From assembly GCF_958450345.1 (NCBI RefSeq), contig NC_088781.1, positions 27,691,857-27,755,856 on the forward strand: DNA of 64,000 nt, read 5' to 3'. A program made the position numbers and the translations under genes. Below, one piece after another: positions 22,911 to 35,147 of this stretch (its first letter is position 1; each line of letters starts with the position of its first letter). Source of the stretch: Calliphora vicina (taxonomy: Eukaryota; Arthropoda; Insecta; Diptera; Calliphoridae). Below the pieces are notes generated by a model. It saw only the letters and a program-made list of their open reading frames with translations. It had not been told where the DNA came from and searched no databases.

Positions 22911-22984
22911 TAAGTGTTCCTTATTAATATATTCACTATCTTAAAGAGGAATAATTGATGACAAACTGTGACAAGACGCCTTTG

Positions 22985-23235
22985 AAACCAAACGAATACT
23001 ATGTAAAGACCTACATCAAAGCTATGCTAAGACTCAAGTCCTACGATTAAAGTTTAACTTAGACTACTTAATGAAATTGAATTTAAACTAGAAGTATCTA
23101 AAGAGATAAGACTAATGCTTTACTATGAATAATAAAAGAAATGTAGCGAAACTATTCTACTTTAAGAACTAAAATTGCAACCAATAATATGCCGAAATAA
23201 GTCAAATTTATGCACTAGAATTGCAGCTATACTAA
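22985..23235 (-). repeat. 35-bp tandem array, degenerate block
   Basis: Reverse-strand versions of the 35-bp unit, such as TAAAGACCTACATCAAAGC, TTAACTTAGACTACTTAATG and GACTCAAGTCCTACGATTAA. Heavily diverged. It precedes the transposase remnant at 23.24 kb. Confidence 0.65.
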
Positions 23236-24020
23236 AGAGTCTTCCAATAGGAACTTCCGAACTTTGATAGCTGATAGCGGACACATTGCTGAAGCTACAT
23301 CCGCTGTCCTTTAATCAGTATTTTGCCAAATTACCACAGTTCAACAATACGTTCAAATATACCCTGGATCAGTTAGAAACTGGCACTAATTTTCTTCAAA
23401 AATCATATTCAGCGATAACGCCCATTTATGGATCAATGGGTACTTCAATGCATCCAATGTATTCCCAAATTCAAAGTTTGGTGTGAGTTTTTAGCTGGCG
23501 GCACCATTGGTTAATATTTCGTAGGCCAATCTAACACTATCAGAAGCGAGAGCTATAGGTGTATCTACTTTTAGCCTGAATTAGATGATATGGACACCAT
23601 CGACATGTGGTTTCAACTTGACGCCCACACAGCACATGCCACATTCCACATTTTCCAGTGGAGTTTTCTTAAGTCTCAAGTCTATGCGAATAAGTCACGA
23701 AGCACATGAGATCCACGAGCGTCCACAAATTCACTCTTTGGTGTCAATTTTGGGATGCATATTTATTTGAGAATGACTTTGGGCAGGCCATTGATGACTA
23801 CCATCTTCATTTGGCCTAAAGTGGATAGTATGGACATCAACGACATTTGGTTTCAACAAGACCGTGATACGAGCCACACAGCTCATGTCACATTGGACAT
23901 TATGCACGAGAAATTTGAGGCCATGTTCATCTCTCGTAGAGGTGATGTGAACTAAGTATCCACCAAGATCGTGTGATTTATCAACATCCACCTCCAATGT
24001 CCAATTTACAATCGAACAGA
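23236..24020 (+). pseudogene. two partial, tandem DDE transposase remnants (same family as 1-370)
   Basis: The first part reads LAGGTIG-like sequence and DDMDTIDMWFQLDAHTAHAT, then FLKSQVYANKSRS. The second reads WPKVDSMDINDIWFQQDRDT, SHTAHVTL and FISRRGDVN. WFQQDGATCHTA and ISRRGDVNWPPRS are signatures around the second catalytic aspartate of this insect DDE family. Having the same block twice with the C-terminal piece in between means two deleted copies lie head to tail. Stops and frameshifts abound. Confidence 0.7.
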
Positions 24021-24024
24021 CAAT

Positions 24025-25065
24025 TGCACGATGTTATATTCCTTTTGATGCCAAGAAAGAATCAAGCCAATTTCGGATACTCTGTTCTAAAAGTGAAGTG
24101 TATCCAGAGAGAGTGTTCTGCATCAATCGAAACAAATAGTAGTCGGACGTGGAAGACAATAAGGCGGGCCGCCATTTCATTCTAAATAGTTTTTAACAGA
24201 TATTGCAACATGTGGCCGATTGTTGTCATGATAGTTTAATGTCTGCAAGTTTTCTGCAAAGCAGTTCATAATAGATAGGACCCTTTTGCTTCCACCAAAT
24301 ACAGAGTATTACCTTAGCGTCATGGATATTTGGCTTTGGTGTCGATCTGGCTGGTTGGTCGGGCTTCACGTACGTCCTCTTACGCTTCACGTTATTTTTC
24401 GTCGCAGGTAATGATTCGGTGCATAAATGATTTTCTTTTTAGCGTTGAAGCAGTATTGCAGACATGTAAAATCAATTCGTATGGTACCCAATTTCACCGC
24501 TTTTGGATGAATATTGCTGCTCGCAAAGGTTTTGAAATTACTTCTTGGGTACATACGCTTTAATGTTCAATAACTAAGTGGGAATAAATGACATATAAGT
24601 TGTTAACCCCTTGTGGACCAAGACTTTAAATCGTAGGAAAAGTTTTATTTTTTTATGAAATACTGAAAATAAGGACTTCAGAAAGTTATTTAAAAAATTT
24701 TAAATTTGTGGAGGACCTGTAAGGAACCGAAAGGGACCTGCTACCGTTGGGTCAGAATCAGCCAAAAGATAAAAAAACTTATTGGTTTTGTAACTTTTAT
24801 AACATTTTCTATTTATGGTATTTTACGAAACAGTATTTTTTATTATTACAACATAAATAAATTCCACAATGAGAGTTTGCTTCAAAGTACACTATTGTAA
24901 ATACGTTCAAAGTCAAAATATGTTTTGTTTCCATTTTGTAAGCTTATTATTGTTATGGTACTTGTAAGTACCGTCGGTCGACAAAGGGTTAAAACATAAT
25001 CCGCTTTCAAAAGATACGCCATCTATTGTAAATCCCGTACTTTTAAGTCATACAAGCCAATAAAT
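24025..25065 (-). pseudogene. Mos1-like mariner remnant, copy 2, split by a piggyBac-like MITE
   Basis: The DNA matches copy 1 and copy 3 in order: GATACTCTGTTCTAAAAGTG, ATCGAAACAAATAGTAGTCG, CAGATATTGCAACATGTGGC, ATGGATATTTGGCTTTGGTG, GTAATGATTCGGTGCA, ATTGCTGCTCGCAAAGGTTT. The outer end holds CCGCTTTCAAAAGATACGCC and ACTTTTAAGTCATAC as in copy 1. The frame is broken throughout. The TTAA element at 24607-24988 interrupts its 5-prime part. It is followed directly by a 35-bp array. Confidence 0.7.
24607..24988. mobile_element. piggyBac-like MITE (TTAA target duplication), copy 3
   Basis: TTAA flanks both sides (24603-24606, 24989-24992). Ends: left CCCCTTGTGGACC, right reversed CCCTTTGTCGACC. 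The matching mariner at 18.30 kb shows the empty site with a single TTAA (AAGTTATTTAAAACTAAACC), so the boundaries are exact. 382 bp. The interior has short frames only. Confidence 0.92.
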
Positions 25066-25079
25066 AAAATATGCCTCTT

Positions 25080-25745
25080 TAAGAACTTCAACTGAAAACC
25101 AAATAAGGCTACTTAAAATGCTCAAATTGATGTTACAGTAATGTTATGATGTTATGAGTTCAAATATAAGGCAGTTAAAGACCAACTTTCCGAGCTAAAC
25201 TAAGACTACTTAAGAGCTACGAATACTGATAAATTTGGACTACTTAAGACCTACGGATGAAGCTAAATTTAGAATATTTAAAAATCTACGATTGAAGCTA
25301 AACAAAGACTAAATAAATACATATAATTTAATCTAGACGAAGGCAACTTAAAGACCTATTAAAGATTAAAGTTAAACAAAGACTTTGCATATACCTAAGA
25401 TTGAAGCTTACTTAAGCTTCTGAAGCTTACTATTTAAATTAAACTAAAATGTTTAAATATAAGCTAAGATCGTTTAAGAACTTATTAAAACCTGAGACTT
25501 ATTAAAACCTACAACTGAAGCTCAACTGAGACTTCTTACTTTCAGAGCAAAACTAAGACTACTTAAGAACTACGAATTCTGCTAAATGTAGGCTACTTAA
25601 GACCTATGGATGAAGCTAAATTTATACCACTTTAAGAACTCCGATTGAAGCTAAACTAAGACTATGGCCTGTAATTGTAGATAACTTGAGACGACTTGAA
25701 GACCTACGATTGAAACTGCTTAGAATATTTATAGTCGAGGGATTA
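25080..25745 (-). repeat. 35-bp tandem array, reverse orientation
   Basis: Units such as ACTACTTAAGACCTACGGAT then GAAGCTAAA repeat at about 35-bp spacing and are the reverse complement of the 16.0-17.1 kb unit. Diverged, with some units shortened. Confidence 0.85.
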
Positions 25746-28700
25746 AAGACCGAATATCATCATATTTTATAACTTTTAAAAGACACTGTACTAAATATAA
25801 ACACAAGCAAAAACATATTTATGTATCTACAAAATATAAAATGTATAACATCTGCATTTTTTTTTGTATTTTGTTTTCTGTTCATACAGTCAACCATATG
25901 TGTTGCATAGAATATAATAAATATTATTTTTAATATTGCACATCCATCCATCCATTCATTCATTCGCTTATACATATTAAAACATATAAATGCCCATTCG
26001 CAAACACAGCCATACATAGTAATTGATGGAAGAGTTATTGCGTGAATATTTATTACACTGATAGCCATGTCATGGCGAAGAATTGTATCGCATCACATTT
26101 TAGCTATTAAAATTGTATTTTTCAGTATTAAATTTATGCTGGATATTAACGACATTATCTGGGTTTTAATTTAAAATATACAATTTCAAAGAGACAATAA
26201 ACCATAGATTTAGATATTAAATTTTAGATTTTCTGCAAATTTTATACAAGATTTGATAATAAAAAATTTGGTAGGACTTTAAATTAAACTTTACTTAAAA
26301 ATCTTGAAATTATTCATTCGTCATTTTGTTTTCCGTTTAAACAAATACATTTTTCTCTAATAAATCCAAAAGTATTTCTTAACTGCGAAGAAAATAATAA
26401 AGATTTCTCGTATTTTAGACCACATGTCATTCATCTAAGGCCTGATAATGCTAAAAGCTTATAACTGTCAGTAAAAACTAAACCACAATCATGTATGGAA
26501 GAAAACTATCTTAATTTAACACAAATATCACGTTATTATCTTCAACATTGTTATTATTATGTGTAACCAACAAACCGAAAAGTATCACGTACTAAACGAC
26601 CTTTTGCTTCCCTCTTTTCACACAAATACATCATTATTAAATTTTATTCCCACACTTTTTAACTAACCGGCAGTTTCAAAGGGGACACTCAACAAATTTG
26701 TTAGTTAGAAAGTACTTTAGATCAGAATATTTCAAACTAAAATCCCCATCAGCTGAAAGCTGAAACCCAACTATGGATCTAAGAACTGCAGGGCCTGGTA
26801 ATAAATACCATGTAAGTGCATGAGTATATTATGTTCATTTTGAGTGCGTGTCTTATGTTGTTTGTTTACTTTAGTTTTTATAGTATATTTTGACAGACTT
26901 AATTGATTAAAAAATAATAACCAACTTACATACACTCTGCAACACATAAAAGAAAAAAAAACAAACTCTACAAACAAATAGTAATAATGATAACTTTATT
27001 TTCCTATTCTGTTTCTTTTCTTTGGGTTTTGTTTTTCGGCACAAGTTTATCTTAGGGATTTGAGACTTAGTTTTTGTATTTCTTTCGTTTGTAAAACCAA
27101 AAACCTCACCAAACAAAAAAAAAACTAAAGAATTTTTTTTCTTATTTTTGCACAAAGCTAAACAAAACTTTGTTTTCTTCTTTCTGGCCATTGGAGGCTG
27201 CTGTTGGTAATATTTGTGTATGTTTGTGACGTCTAATTACATTTAAAAGTATTTGTTACCACTAAGCTCATTAATGTTTAATGTTTTGCTCAAATTATTT
27301 ATGTGTTTTGTTTATTTTCAGATTCTTTGATTTTTTTTATTCAAAAGTTAGGTTTTAAATACATTTATATTTTTGTGACGGCACACAATGTTGTGAAGGT
27401 GCCAAAAACACAGAAGCAAAAGTTTTTTATATGTAGTTAATTGTTGGGTTGGAAATAATTGTGTAGGTATTTATGTTTTTTAGAATTAAAAAAAAAATAA
27501 ATAAATTGAAACAGGCGAAAAAAAAACAGGAAAACTACTTAGTATTTATTATAATTTTATTAAATGAAGAGATTTTAGGTATAAATGCTGATGTGAGGCA
27601 CACATAGAAAAACTTGTTTCGGAAACGTCGAGCTTCGATTCACGTTCACGGTGTACTGCGATTAAACCACTCAATTCAAAAACAAATCCTTTTGAAACTG
27701 CAAAAATAACATATGATAACAACTGAAACATATTCTATTTTTTTGGAGGATAGACACTCGTTCCGTTTTGAAACTAATGGCGTTTTCTTTTCTGGCATAA
27801 AATAGCCTATATATGAGGATCCGCAGAACAAAAGGTACATTTTCACATTTTTTTAGTATTTTTATAATATTTGGGTTGAGATCTTCTAGAAACAATCAAG
27901 TTACGGAACAGTTAACTGTTGGCAAGTTTTTTTTATTTTATTTAGAATATTATAGTCAATATAGCTAATATTTTAAAAATAAATTCCGACCCTTCGTAGG
28001 CCCGCCATATTTAAAAAACCATAAAAAGATCAAGCAAAATTAAAAAAAGTCAGTAAACCTGAATATCTCTTCAACTAATATAGAGATAACCCACACTTGT
28101 AAGCGTATTTTTTGTAGACCTTCACAAAGACTATTTACATTTAAAATTTCAGCTCATTCGGATCATAAATAGATAATTGGCGATTTTTTTAAAAAAATTT
28201 GAGACCCGAGGTGACCAACTTCGGGGGGCTACGCACTGGCCCCCATTATCACTAGGAAGCTGAACAAACGTATATCAATTTGAAAACACCTCAGCTCAAA
28301 CCATGTGAAATTTCGTAACAACATAACATATCCAATAATTCACAAGATACCGAATTATTTCCAAAGACTACCGAATTATTTCCACTGTGCACTAGTATAA
28401 AAAAAAATTATTTAATTTCAATATGTAATTTGTTTATATATTAGATCAGGATGAAAAATATTATCGTTAAAAAAAAACGTATAAAAAACCTACTTTTTAA
28501 TTTTGTATTTAACAAAAGGTTCTTTTCCCGATATTAAAATGGTTTTATATCAAACATCCTTACCATTTAATGTGGGGATGTATCTATTGATAAGTAAGAA
28601 ACTTGTTACCATTTCCAGGTTCATGCAGTTTTATAAGGGGGCGAAATAAATAAAAATCAATTTGTTCTGCGAATCCTCATATATTGTACCATTTATTGAA

Positions 28701-28785
28701 GGTTACTCATACCCTCATAATGTGTTGCATTTTTAACTATCACAATAGAACAAAAATCATTATCATTTAGCAATTTTCATTTATG
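25746..28785. other. mostly AT-rich noncoding stretch with a CATC/CATT microsatellite
   Basis: A CATCCATCCATCCATT run lies near 25942-25965. A relatively GC-richer block at about 27.98-28.40 kb (GACCCGAGGTGACCAACTTC, then CGGGGGGCTACGCACTGGCC) stands out from its surroundings but has no recognisable frame. Otherwise nothing found. Confidence 0.5.
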
Positions 28786-28789
28786 TAGA

Positions 28790-28962
28790 TTTGTATGGAA
28801 ATTCTGCTTTATAAACCTCTTATAAAATTAAAAATTGATTATGAATAAGGGGGTAAATTCATAATCAATTTTTAATTTTATAAAAGGTTTATAAAGCAGA
28901 ATTTCCATACAAAATTTGTTTTATAAACCTGTGATAAATTTAAAAATTGATTATGAATAAGG
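28790..28962. mobile_element. palindromic MITE (AGGCCTTATTCATAAT family), one and a half copies
   Basis: A full palindrome from about 28856 to 28962 (ATTCATAATCAATTTTTAAT and ATTGATTATGAATAAGGC) is preceded by a half arm from 28790 (TTTGTATGGAAATTCTGC to TGATTATGAATAAGGGGG). The extra half arm suggests insertion of one copy next to another, followed by deletion, or slippage. Confidence 0.8.
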
Positions 28963-29164
28963 CGTATAATATTATAAAACTATACTTTCTGCTTATATAA
29001 AAAGTGGTGCATTTCTAAACCTTTGATAAAAATGAGGGTGAAATATGTAGCATATACTCAGGGTTTTTAGGCAACATTATTTAAAAAGAACACGTTATAC
29101 GTTTACCAATCTACATTTTTGTCAGAAAAGAACACAAAGAAGGCCAAAAGGCAGAATAAAGTCA

Positions 29165-30150
29165 TCATTTATGCCTTTAAGTTAGCCAAAAGAACTGTTT
29201 ATCGGATAATCTGTTCCAAAGTGAAGGGGAGTATCCCGGACAGAGCATTCTGCGTCGATCGAAGCAACTAATATTCGGACGAGGCAACGTCTGGGCTATA
29301 AGACTGGTGATGGAGAACTTCCCAACCACTTCATTCCAAATACTTTTTAACAGGTATTGCAACATGAAGCCGATCGTTGTCATGACGGAATATTACGGTT
29401 TCATGTTTCACGGCATATTCTGGGAGTTTTTCGGAAAATGCTCGCTTCAAACGAATCAGATGCATTCGGTACATGTTTCCTATGATTGTCTGGTGAGATG
29501 TCAGCCGCTCATACCAAATACATAGCATTACCCTAGCGCTATGGATATTTGGCTTTGGTTTCGAATCGGCTGGTTGGCATACGTTCTCCGACAATTCAGG
29601 TTATTGTATTAGATCCATTTTCATTGTAAGTAATGAATCGATGCAAAAATAATTTTCTTTTATTGCGTTCAAGCATAATATCGGACATAGAAAATCGTCT
29701 TTCAAGGTATTTCGGCTTCAATTCGTATAGTAACCAATTTCCCTGCTTTTGGATGAATCCTGCTGCTCGCAAATATTATGAAATTAAAGCTTGAGTTGCT
29801 CCCAAGGATATTACAAGCTATTGTTGAGTTTGACAACAATCTTCATGAAGAAATTCCTCCAATCCTTTGTCTTTAAATTTTTTTTGCTGGCCTGGGCAAT
29901 ATTTGTCTTCCGTGTTAAAATTACCACTTCTCAACTTGAAACCAACAAAACACATTCATCAGAAACTTTGGTGAGCAATCGATATGCTTCAACTTTTTTA
30001 AATTAATTAAATTAATTTTAAATTTTTTAAATTCCGCACATAACGCTTTCTTGGTAGAAAATTCTACATTATCGAAGCAAAAAAAAAATGTTGTTGCTTA
30101 AACTATAATATTTAATAACTAAGTACGGAGTCACTATATAAATTTTGGGT
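29165..30150 (-). pseudogene. Mos1-like mariner remnant, copy 3 (best preserved)
   Basis: Minus-strand frames in order: an N-terminal part with FFMKIVVKLNN-like sequence, SKSREIGYYTN (family form QKVGRWVPHEL), then KPNIHSARVMLCIWYERL, RMHLIRLKRAFSEKL and VIFRHDNDRLHVAIPVKKYL. VIFRHDND carries the second catalytic aspartate of DD34D mariners. The third-aspartate block follows in another frame near 29.3 kb. The 5-prime side holds ATAACTAAGTACGGAGTCAC, like copies 1 and 2. Several frameshifts and stops make it inactive. Confidence 0.8.
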
Positions 30151-30515
30151 GAAAAAAAATTTCGTAAAAAAATATTTTCGAAAATCTATAGTTTTTCTTA
30201 AAAAAAAAAGTTTTTGGTGAAAAAAATCAGGTTTATGAATATTTTACCCGATATTATCTGTCTGAATTTCTAAAACTCAAAAGTTTATATAACGATACTA
30301 AATGACTAATTTGAATTAAAAATCGAATATATTGTTGGTTAAGATATTTTCGTTATTAGACCTCTTATTGCAGAGGCAGTCGTGTGTTTTTGCTTATACC
30401 TCTGCACCTGCTATACCTCCAAATCTGCTATAACTTACATACTGATATGTCAATCGTGCACATAAGTTATTTGGGGGCTTCGGAAAGTTAATTTCAACAG
30501 AGAGACAAAACTACA
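30150..30515 (-). repeat. degenerate copy of dispersed repeat family A
   Basis: ATAAGTTATTTGGGGGCTTC, then GGAAAGTTAATTTCAACAG, matches the reversed family A copy at 59.87-59.92 kb. The leading T/A homopolymers and TTTTTGGTGAAAAAAATCAG also fit. Its terminal hairpin is lost. Confidence 0.55.
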
Positions 30516-31915
30516 TGTCTACTCTTACCACCCATAGTTAAGTTTCTGATTCGCCTATTTTAAATCTTGTTGGTATCAAACTGTCAAAATCGAAATAAAA
30601 TGCAAAATTTTAAAGGAAAAGTTTTGAGGTTATAAAATTGCATTTTCTTGAAATATTTTCAATCCCATTGAAAAAAAATCGTCCATTTCTAACTGGATAA
30701 TTTCTAACTGGATAACTAACTGTGTAATTACACAACAAAATTAGAGTTTATGTTTTTAACGACCGACACCAAAGTCCCCTACATAATGTTCGTCATCTAC
30801 TAACTTTTACTCCGTTGAAATTGTTTAAAAAATTTTGGGAACGTTTCAAAAATTTGTGATAAGTAAAGGTATACCTCGCCCTATGACAGCTTCTGTTATT
30901 AATAACCTCTCTATACTTTTCTCAGGCGCCAGTAAACTTTTGCTATTTATTTTATATGTCTACAGAATTTAAATCAAATATACATAAAAAATTACAACTT
31001 TATTGCCAGCTAAACTTATTTATTTGTTGGTCGATTGCTAAATTTATTACATTAAACAGAAAGAGAAAAAAAATTAAACAAAATAGTGAAAACTTATGAT
31101 GCCGCATTACTACAGTGGTCGTAAAGTTGGGCCACAAAGAGTTTTATTTAGTTTTGTTATAAATTTATATGTCATTATAAGTTAAATAATCCCCTGATGA
31201 TAATAGGAAATTTCTAAGTAAAATAAATAAATATTCTTTTTTGCTGCCACTGGAAATGTTTTATTCTTAGTTATTTGCTATTTTGACATTTTATGGCTGT
31301 TTTTCACATAGTTTTTGACGTAGTTATAAAATAGTTGTTTATTATAAAAGATTACATGTTTGAAGTAAAAGGGGGTTAATGTTTTTTTAGAGTGTATGAT
31401 GAAGTGTTCTAACTGACATCTATAGTAAATTTGTATATGTTTGTATTTATATCATTCCATTTATATTGTTTTTCCCCCTATTTTTATTTACTTTTTAACC
31501 ATTTTCATCTCATACATCACATCATATTTACTTTATCCATCTAAGCGTTGAAAAAATCATTCATTTATTTGATTTTTCTCCCCCTTTTGGTTTTTTTCGA
31601 GATTTTATTATAAATAAATGTTTTTATTTTTATCTTTTCTAAACCGAAAAGGACTTATTTGGCTTTATTTATTGTCAATGGCAATATTTTATTGCAATAT
31701 TGTATTTATTTTCTGAACATTATTTGTTGAAAAGAATCTTGTTTAGTTTGCAGTAATTTTATTATATTTATCTATTAAGAAATAGAAAATTTTACAAGCA
31801 ATTTGAAAAATGAAATTTATATACATAAAGAGGTATTCAATAATAAATACAAAATAGATGTCTTAATGGGATTAAGGGAAACAAATATGTTGCTGACATA
31901 ACAAGCTTATGGTTA
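30516..31915. other. AT-rich noncoding stretch
   Basis: No gene or transposon end recognised. Confidence 0.5.
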
Positions 31916-31919
31916 AGTT

Positions 31920-32740
31920 AACAAAGAAAAATAAACCGAAAATAACTTGGAGTTGTAAATAGCTACTAATATGGATATTTTAACCCACATCTCTAATGTG
32001 TGTGGAAAACCACACAAAATTAGTCTTTAAAAAAAATTGTTTATCGAAAGAAAAATATCCCAGAAATAAAATGGAGTTGTTTATAACTACTTATATGGAT
32101 ATTTTAACACTCATCTGTCCCTTGTGTGAAAAACCACACAAAATTAGTTTAAAAAAAATTGTTAATCGAAAGAAAAATAAAACAAAAAGAATATGGACTT
32201 GTTTATGTATATCTACTTATATAATTTTTTTAACTCTCATATCACCTTTGTGTGGAAAAATACACAAAATTAATCTTTAACAAAAATGGTTTATTGAAAG
32301 ATCTTTTAACTTTCATATCTCCCTTGTATGGAAAACCATACAAAATATGTTTTTAAAATAATTTTTGCCGAAAGAAAAAGAACTTAAAATAATATAGATT
32401 TGTTTCTAACTAATTATATAAATTGTATAACCCCCATCTGCCTCTTGTGTGGAAAACCACACAAAATTATTTAAAAAAAAAAAGTTGTTTATCAAAAGAA
32501 AAATAAACCAACAAATTATATAGACTTGTTTCTAATCACTTATATACATTTTTTAACCCTAATCTCTCCCTTGTGTGGAAAACCACACAATATAAATCAT
32601 TAAAAAAATTTGTTTTTCGAAAGACAAATAAACCAAAAATAATATGGAGTTGTTTATAACTACTTATATGGATATTTTAACCCTCATATCTCCCTTGTGT
32701 GGAAAACCACACAAAATTAGTCTTTAGAAAATTATTAATC
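31920..32740 (+). repeat. 125-bp tandem array with a conserved hairpin
   Basis: Seven copies of a unit of about 125 bp, one shortened to about 75 bp. Each unit holds TTGTGTGGAAAACCACACAA (an 8-bp stem with an AAAA loop) or a close variant, followed by an A-run, TTGTTTATCGAAAGAAAAAT and GTTTATAACTACTTATATGG. The hairpin lies near 32004, 32127, 32253, 32325, 32450, 32577 and 32701. A 94-codon frame crossing it is an accident of the repeat. Confidence 0.9.
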
Positions 32741-34310
32741 CATGTTCATGAAATTTTCTGACTTTCCCAGCCGCATCAATTTACCACAGAAACCTCATTA
32801 ATTCAAACATATTTTTTGATATCGAGATATTTAAAAGCTCTAATATATTAATTAAGTTGCCCCAAAATTTCACCACTTTTTATAATTTTCTTATATTGCA
32901 AATAGCAAGAGGTCACAATAATAAATGTTAACATTCTACAAAAATTTTATTGCTTCTCTGAACAAAAAAATAAAACAAAGATACTTTGCCAATCACAAAT
33001 TGTTACACACAATTAAATATCTAGCAACATATTTTCCACGACAATAGCAAAACAATATCCCTCCACAAACAAACGGACAAAACTTTCAATTAAAAACAAA
33101 AACTTTTTTTTCTTCTCTTTATACACATTCTAACGATTTTACAAATTGTTTTTCTGTAACTTTAATGCCAAAACATGTAAACAATTAAAGAAAATTTAAT
33201 TACCCGCATACCAATGATGCCAATTTTTATGTGAGCACCCAAACGTGGAAAAAAACTCAAATAAAAAGACATTTATTGCCATTAAATAGATCGAAAGAAA
33301 AGCAAATAAAGAAGGGGCAAAGAAAATAAATAAATTTCACATTAACAGAAAAGGAAACACATACACAAGTAAAGAAACTTTTAAATTTTTATTTGCTATA
33401 ATCAACAATATTTTTTTCGTCCTTTTTTTCCTCATAACAAATAGATAAAAAAGGGTAAAAGGAATAAAATATATATTTTTTTTGGATACAAATTTGTAAG
33501 CAGTAATAGGAAATTCAATCAGTAGAAATGAGCTAAAAAAAATAAAAAAAAAAATTATTACGTAAAAACACGTTTGTAATGTTGAAGCAAAATATTTTCC
33601 TTCAATAAAAATTCAATTTCCGTCAAATAACAGATGTTGTCGTCTACAGTTTGTATGTGCTGGATCTTATGCAATACACTTATGCTTAAATATGTGTCTA
33701 TACATATATGAAGCTACTTATATAGCTTGGAATCAAATTTAAATTTAGTTTGGTTTTAAAATTTATGCAGAAGTACAGGTTGCATAAGAATTTGCAAGTA
33801 ATGTTTAAAAATAAATTTCTTTAAAATTGTAATTACATACCTTTTTTGTTAAAATATCAATTTTGGTAATTTTGTTTAAAATTAAAATTTTCTTTATATT
33901 TTATTTAAATTTAAACAATGTTTTAAAGCAGTATTTCCATACAAAATTCAATTTAAAAACTTGAAATTTGTTTATGAATACGGTATATAAAACGTTATAT
34001 TATTTGAACTGCTTGCATACATATGATTAACATACATACACAATTTGTAGTTTTTCTCTCTTTACCGAGTCCATATTAATATAAAACTGACGAGTTTCTA
34101 AACAACTGAATGTGTTACAAATTTAATTTTATAAATCAGAAAAAATTTTTTATTTTCTAATATTGTGATTTTTATGTCAAAATTCGTTTGAAAATTATTT
34201 TAATAAAGTCGAAAACAATATTTCTTTTGTTATTGTGGCAATTGATTAAACTAAAAGTTTCGTATTAACATGGACTAAATCTACTTTTTAATACACCAAT
34301 GTACCTCCCA
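32741..34310. other. AT-rich noncoding stretch with a decayed palindromic MITE
   Basis: Near 33900-33985 the phrase AAAGCAGTATTTCCATACAA and TTTGTTTATGAATACGG resembles one arm of the AGGCCTTATTCATAAT palindrome family. The rest is featureless AT-rich DNA. Confidence 0.45.
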
Positions 34311-34311
34311 A

Positions 34312-34616
34312 AAGTATGCAATGATTTTAACTTGTTTTAGTTTCTAGTATTATTTGCATGGCAGACACCGGGACGTATGTTTGATTTTTATTTACAGAGC
34401 AATAATCATACGCTAAGAAATAAAAACTTAAACAATTTTATTTGAACATTTTTTATCATTTTGATAACCCCATAAGTATGCAATAATTTAAGTTAGTTTT
34501 AGTTTCTCGTATTATTTACATGTCAGACACCAGGTCGAATGTTTAATTTTTAATTACAGAGAAATAATCATACGGTAAGAAATAAAAACTAAAAAATTTT
34601 AATTGAACATTTTTAA
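34312..34616 (+). repeat. 162-bp tandem duplication
   Basis: Two adjacent copies starting AAGTATGCAATGATTTTAAC and AAGTATGCAATAATTTAAGT share TTTTAGTTTCT, TATTATTTGCATGGCAGACA (TTACATGTCAGACA in the second), AATAATCATACG and TAAGAAATAAAAACT. They differ at many sites, so the event is not recent. Function unknown. Confidence 0.8.
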
Positions 34617-35147
34617 ATTCAAATAAATAAAGTCGACTATAATTTTGAATTCCGTATGTTATATCAAATTACAATCAGAATTTAATAGTTTTATTATTTT
34701 AAAATCAATTGTTTGTCTTTTGACTTTAAAATTACTTAATATTTTAATTTATTTTAATTTTTTTGGACAACTTTTTCTATTTTAGAATTTAACTAAACGT
34801 ATGTCGTTTTGATCCCTAGGTTGGATGAGCGGTGTGACATTAGGAGGCATGAATATATTTTACTAATTTTTTTCTGGAGGATGGCTTGATGCATTATCCA
34901 CGATTAATAAAGCCTTCATTTTAAGGGATTTCGATGCTGAAAATGATTCAACCTGTAGAAAATTAAACTCAGGGACATTAAATAAACCGATTTTGAAGAT
35001 TACAGATTCCACATAAAAAAAACTTAGTCACGATAAAATGTGATTTTGTTATTCCATATTTCATTTAATCATCTAAATTTATAGTTTTTCGTTCAATGAA
35101 ATTCTTCTAAGGTTTCCCATATTTAATTCACGTGAATTAATTCACGT
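34617..35147. other. unassigned stretch with a more complex segment
   Basis: A segment at about 34.80-34.99 kb is less AT-rich than its neighbours (GGTTGGATGAGCGGTGTGAC, TTCTGGAGGATGGCTTGATG). No frame could be assigned with confidence. TTCACGTGAATTAATTCACG at 35127-35146 is a short palindromic motif. Confidence 0.4.

Noticed and set aside
31996..32280. 94-codon open frame with repeating CEKPHKISL-like peptide
   Set aside because: A by-product of the 125-bp tandem repeat; units are not multiples of three and other units have stops.
31920..32740. CRISPR-like array with palindromic repeats
   Set aside because: The segments between hairpins are repeats of each other, not unique spacers.
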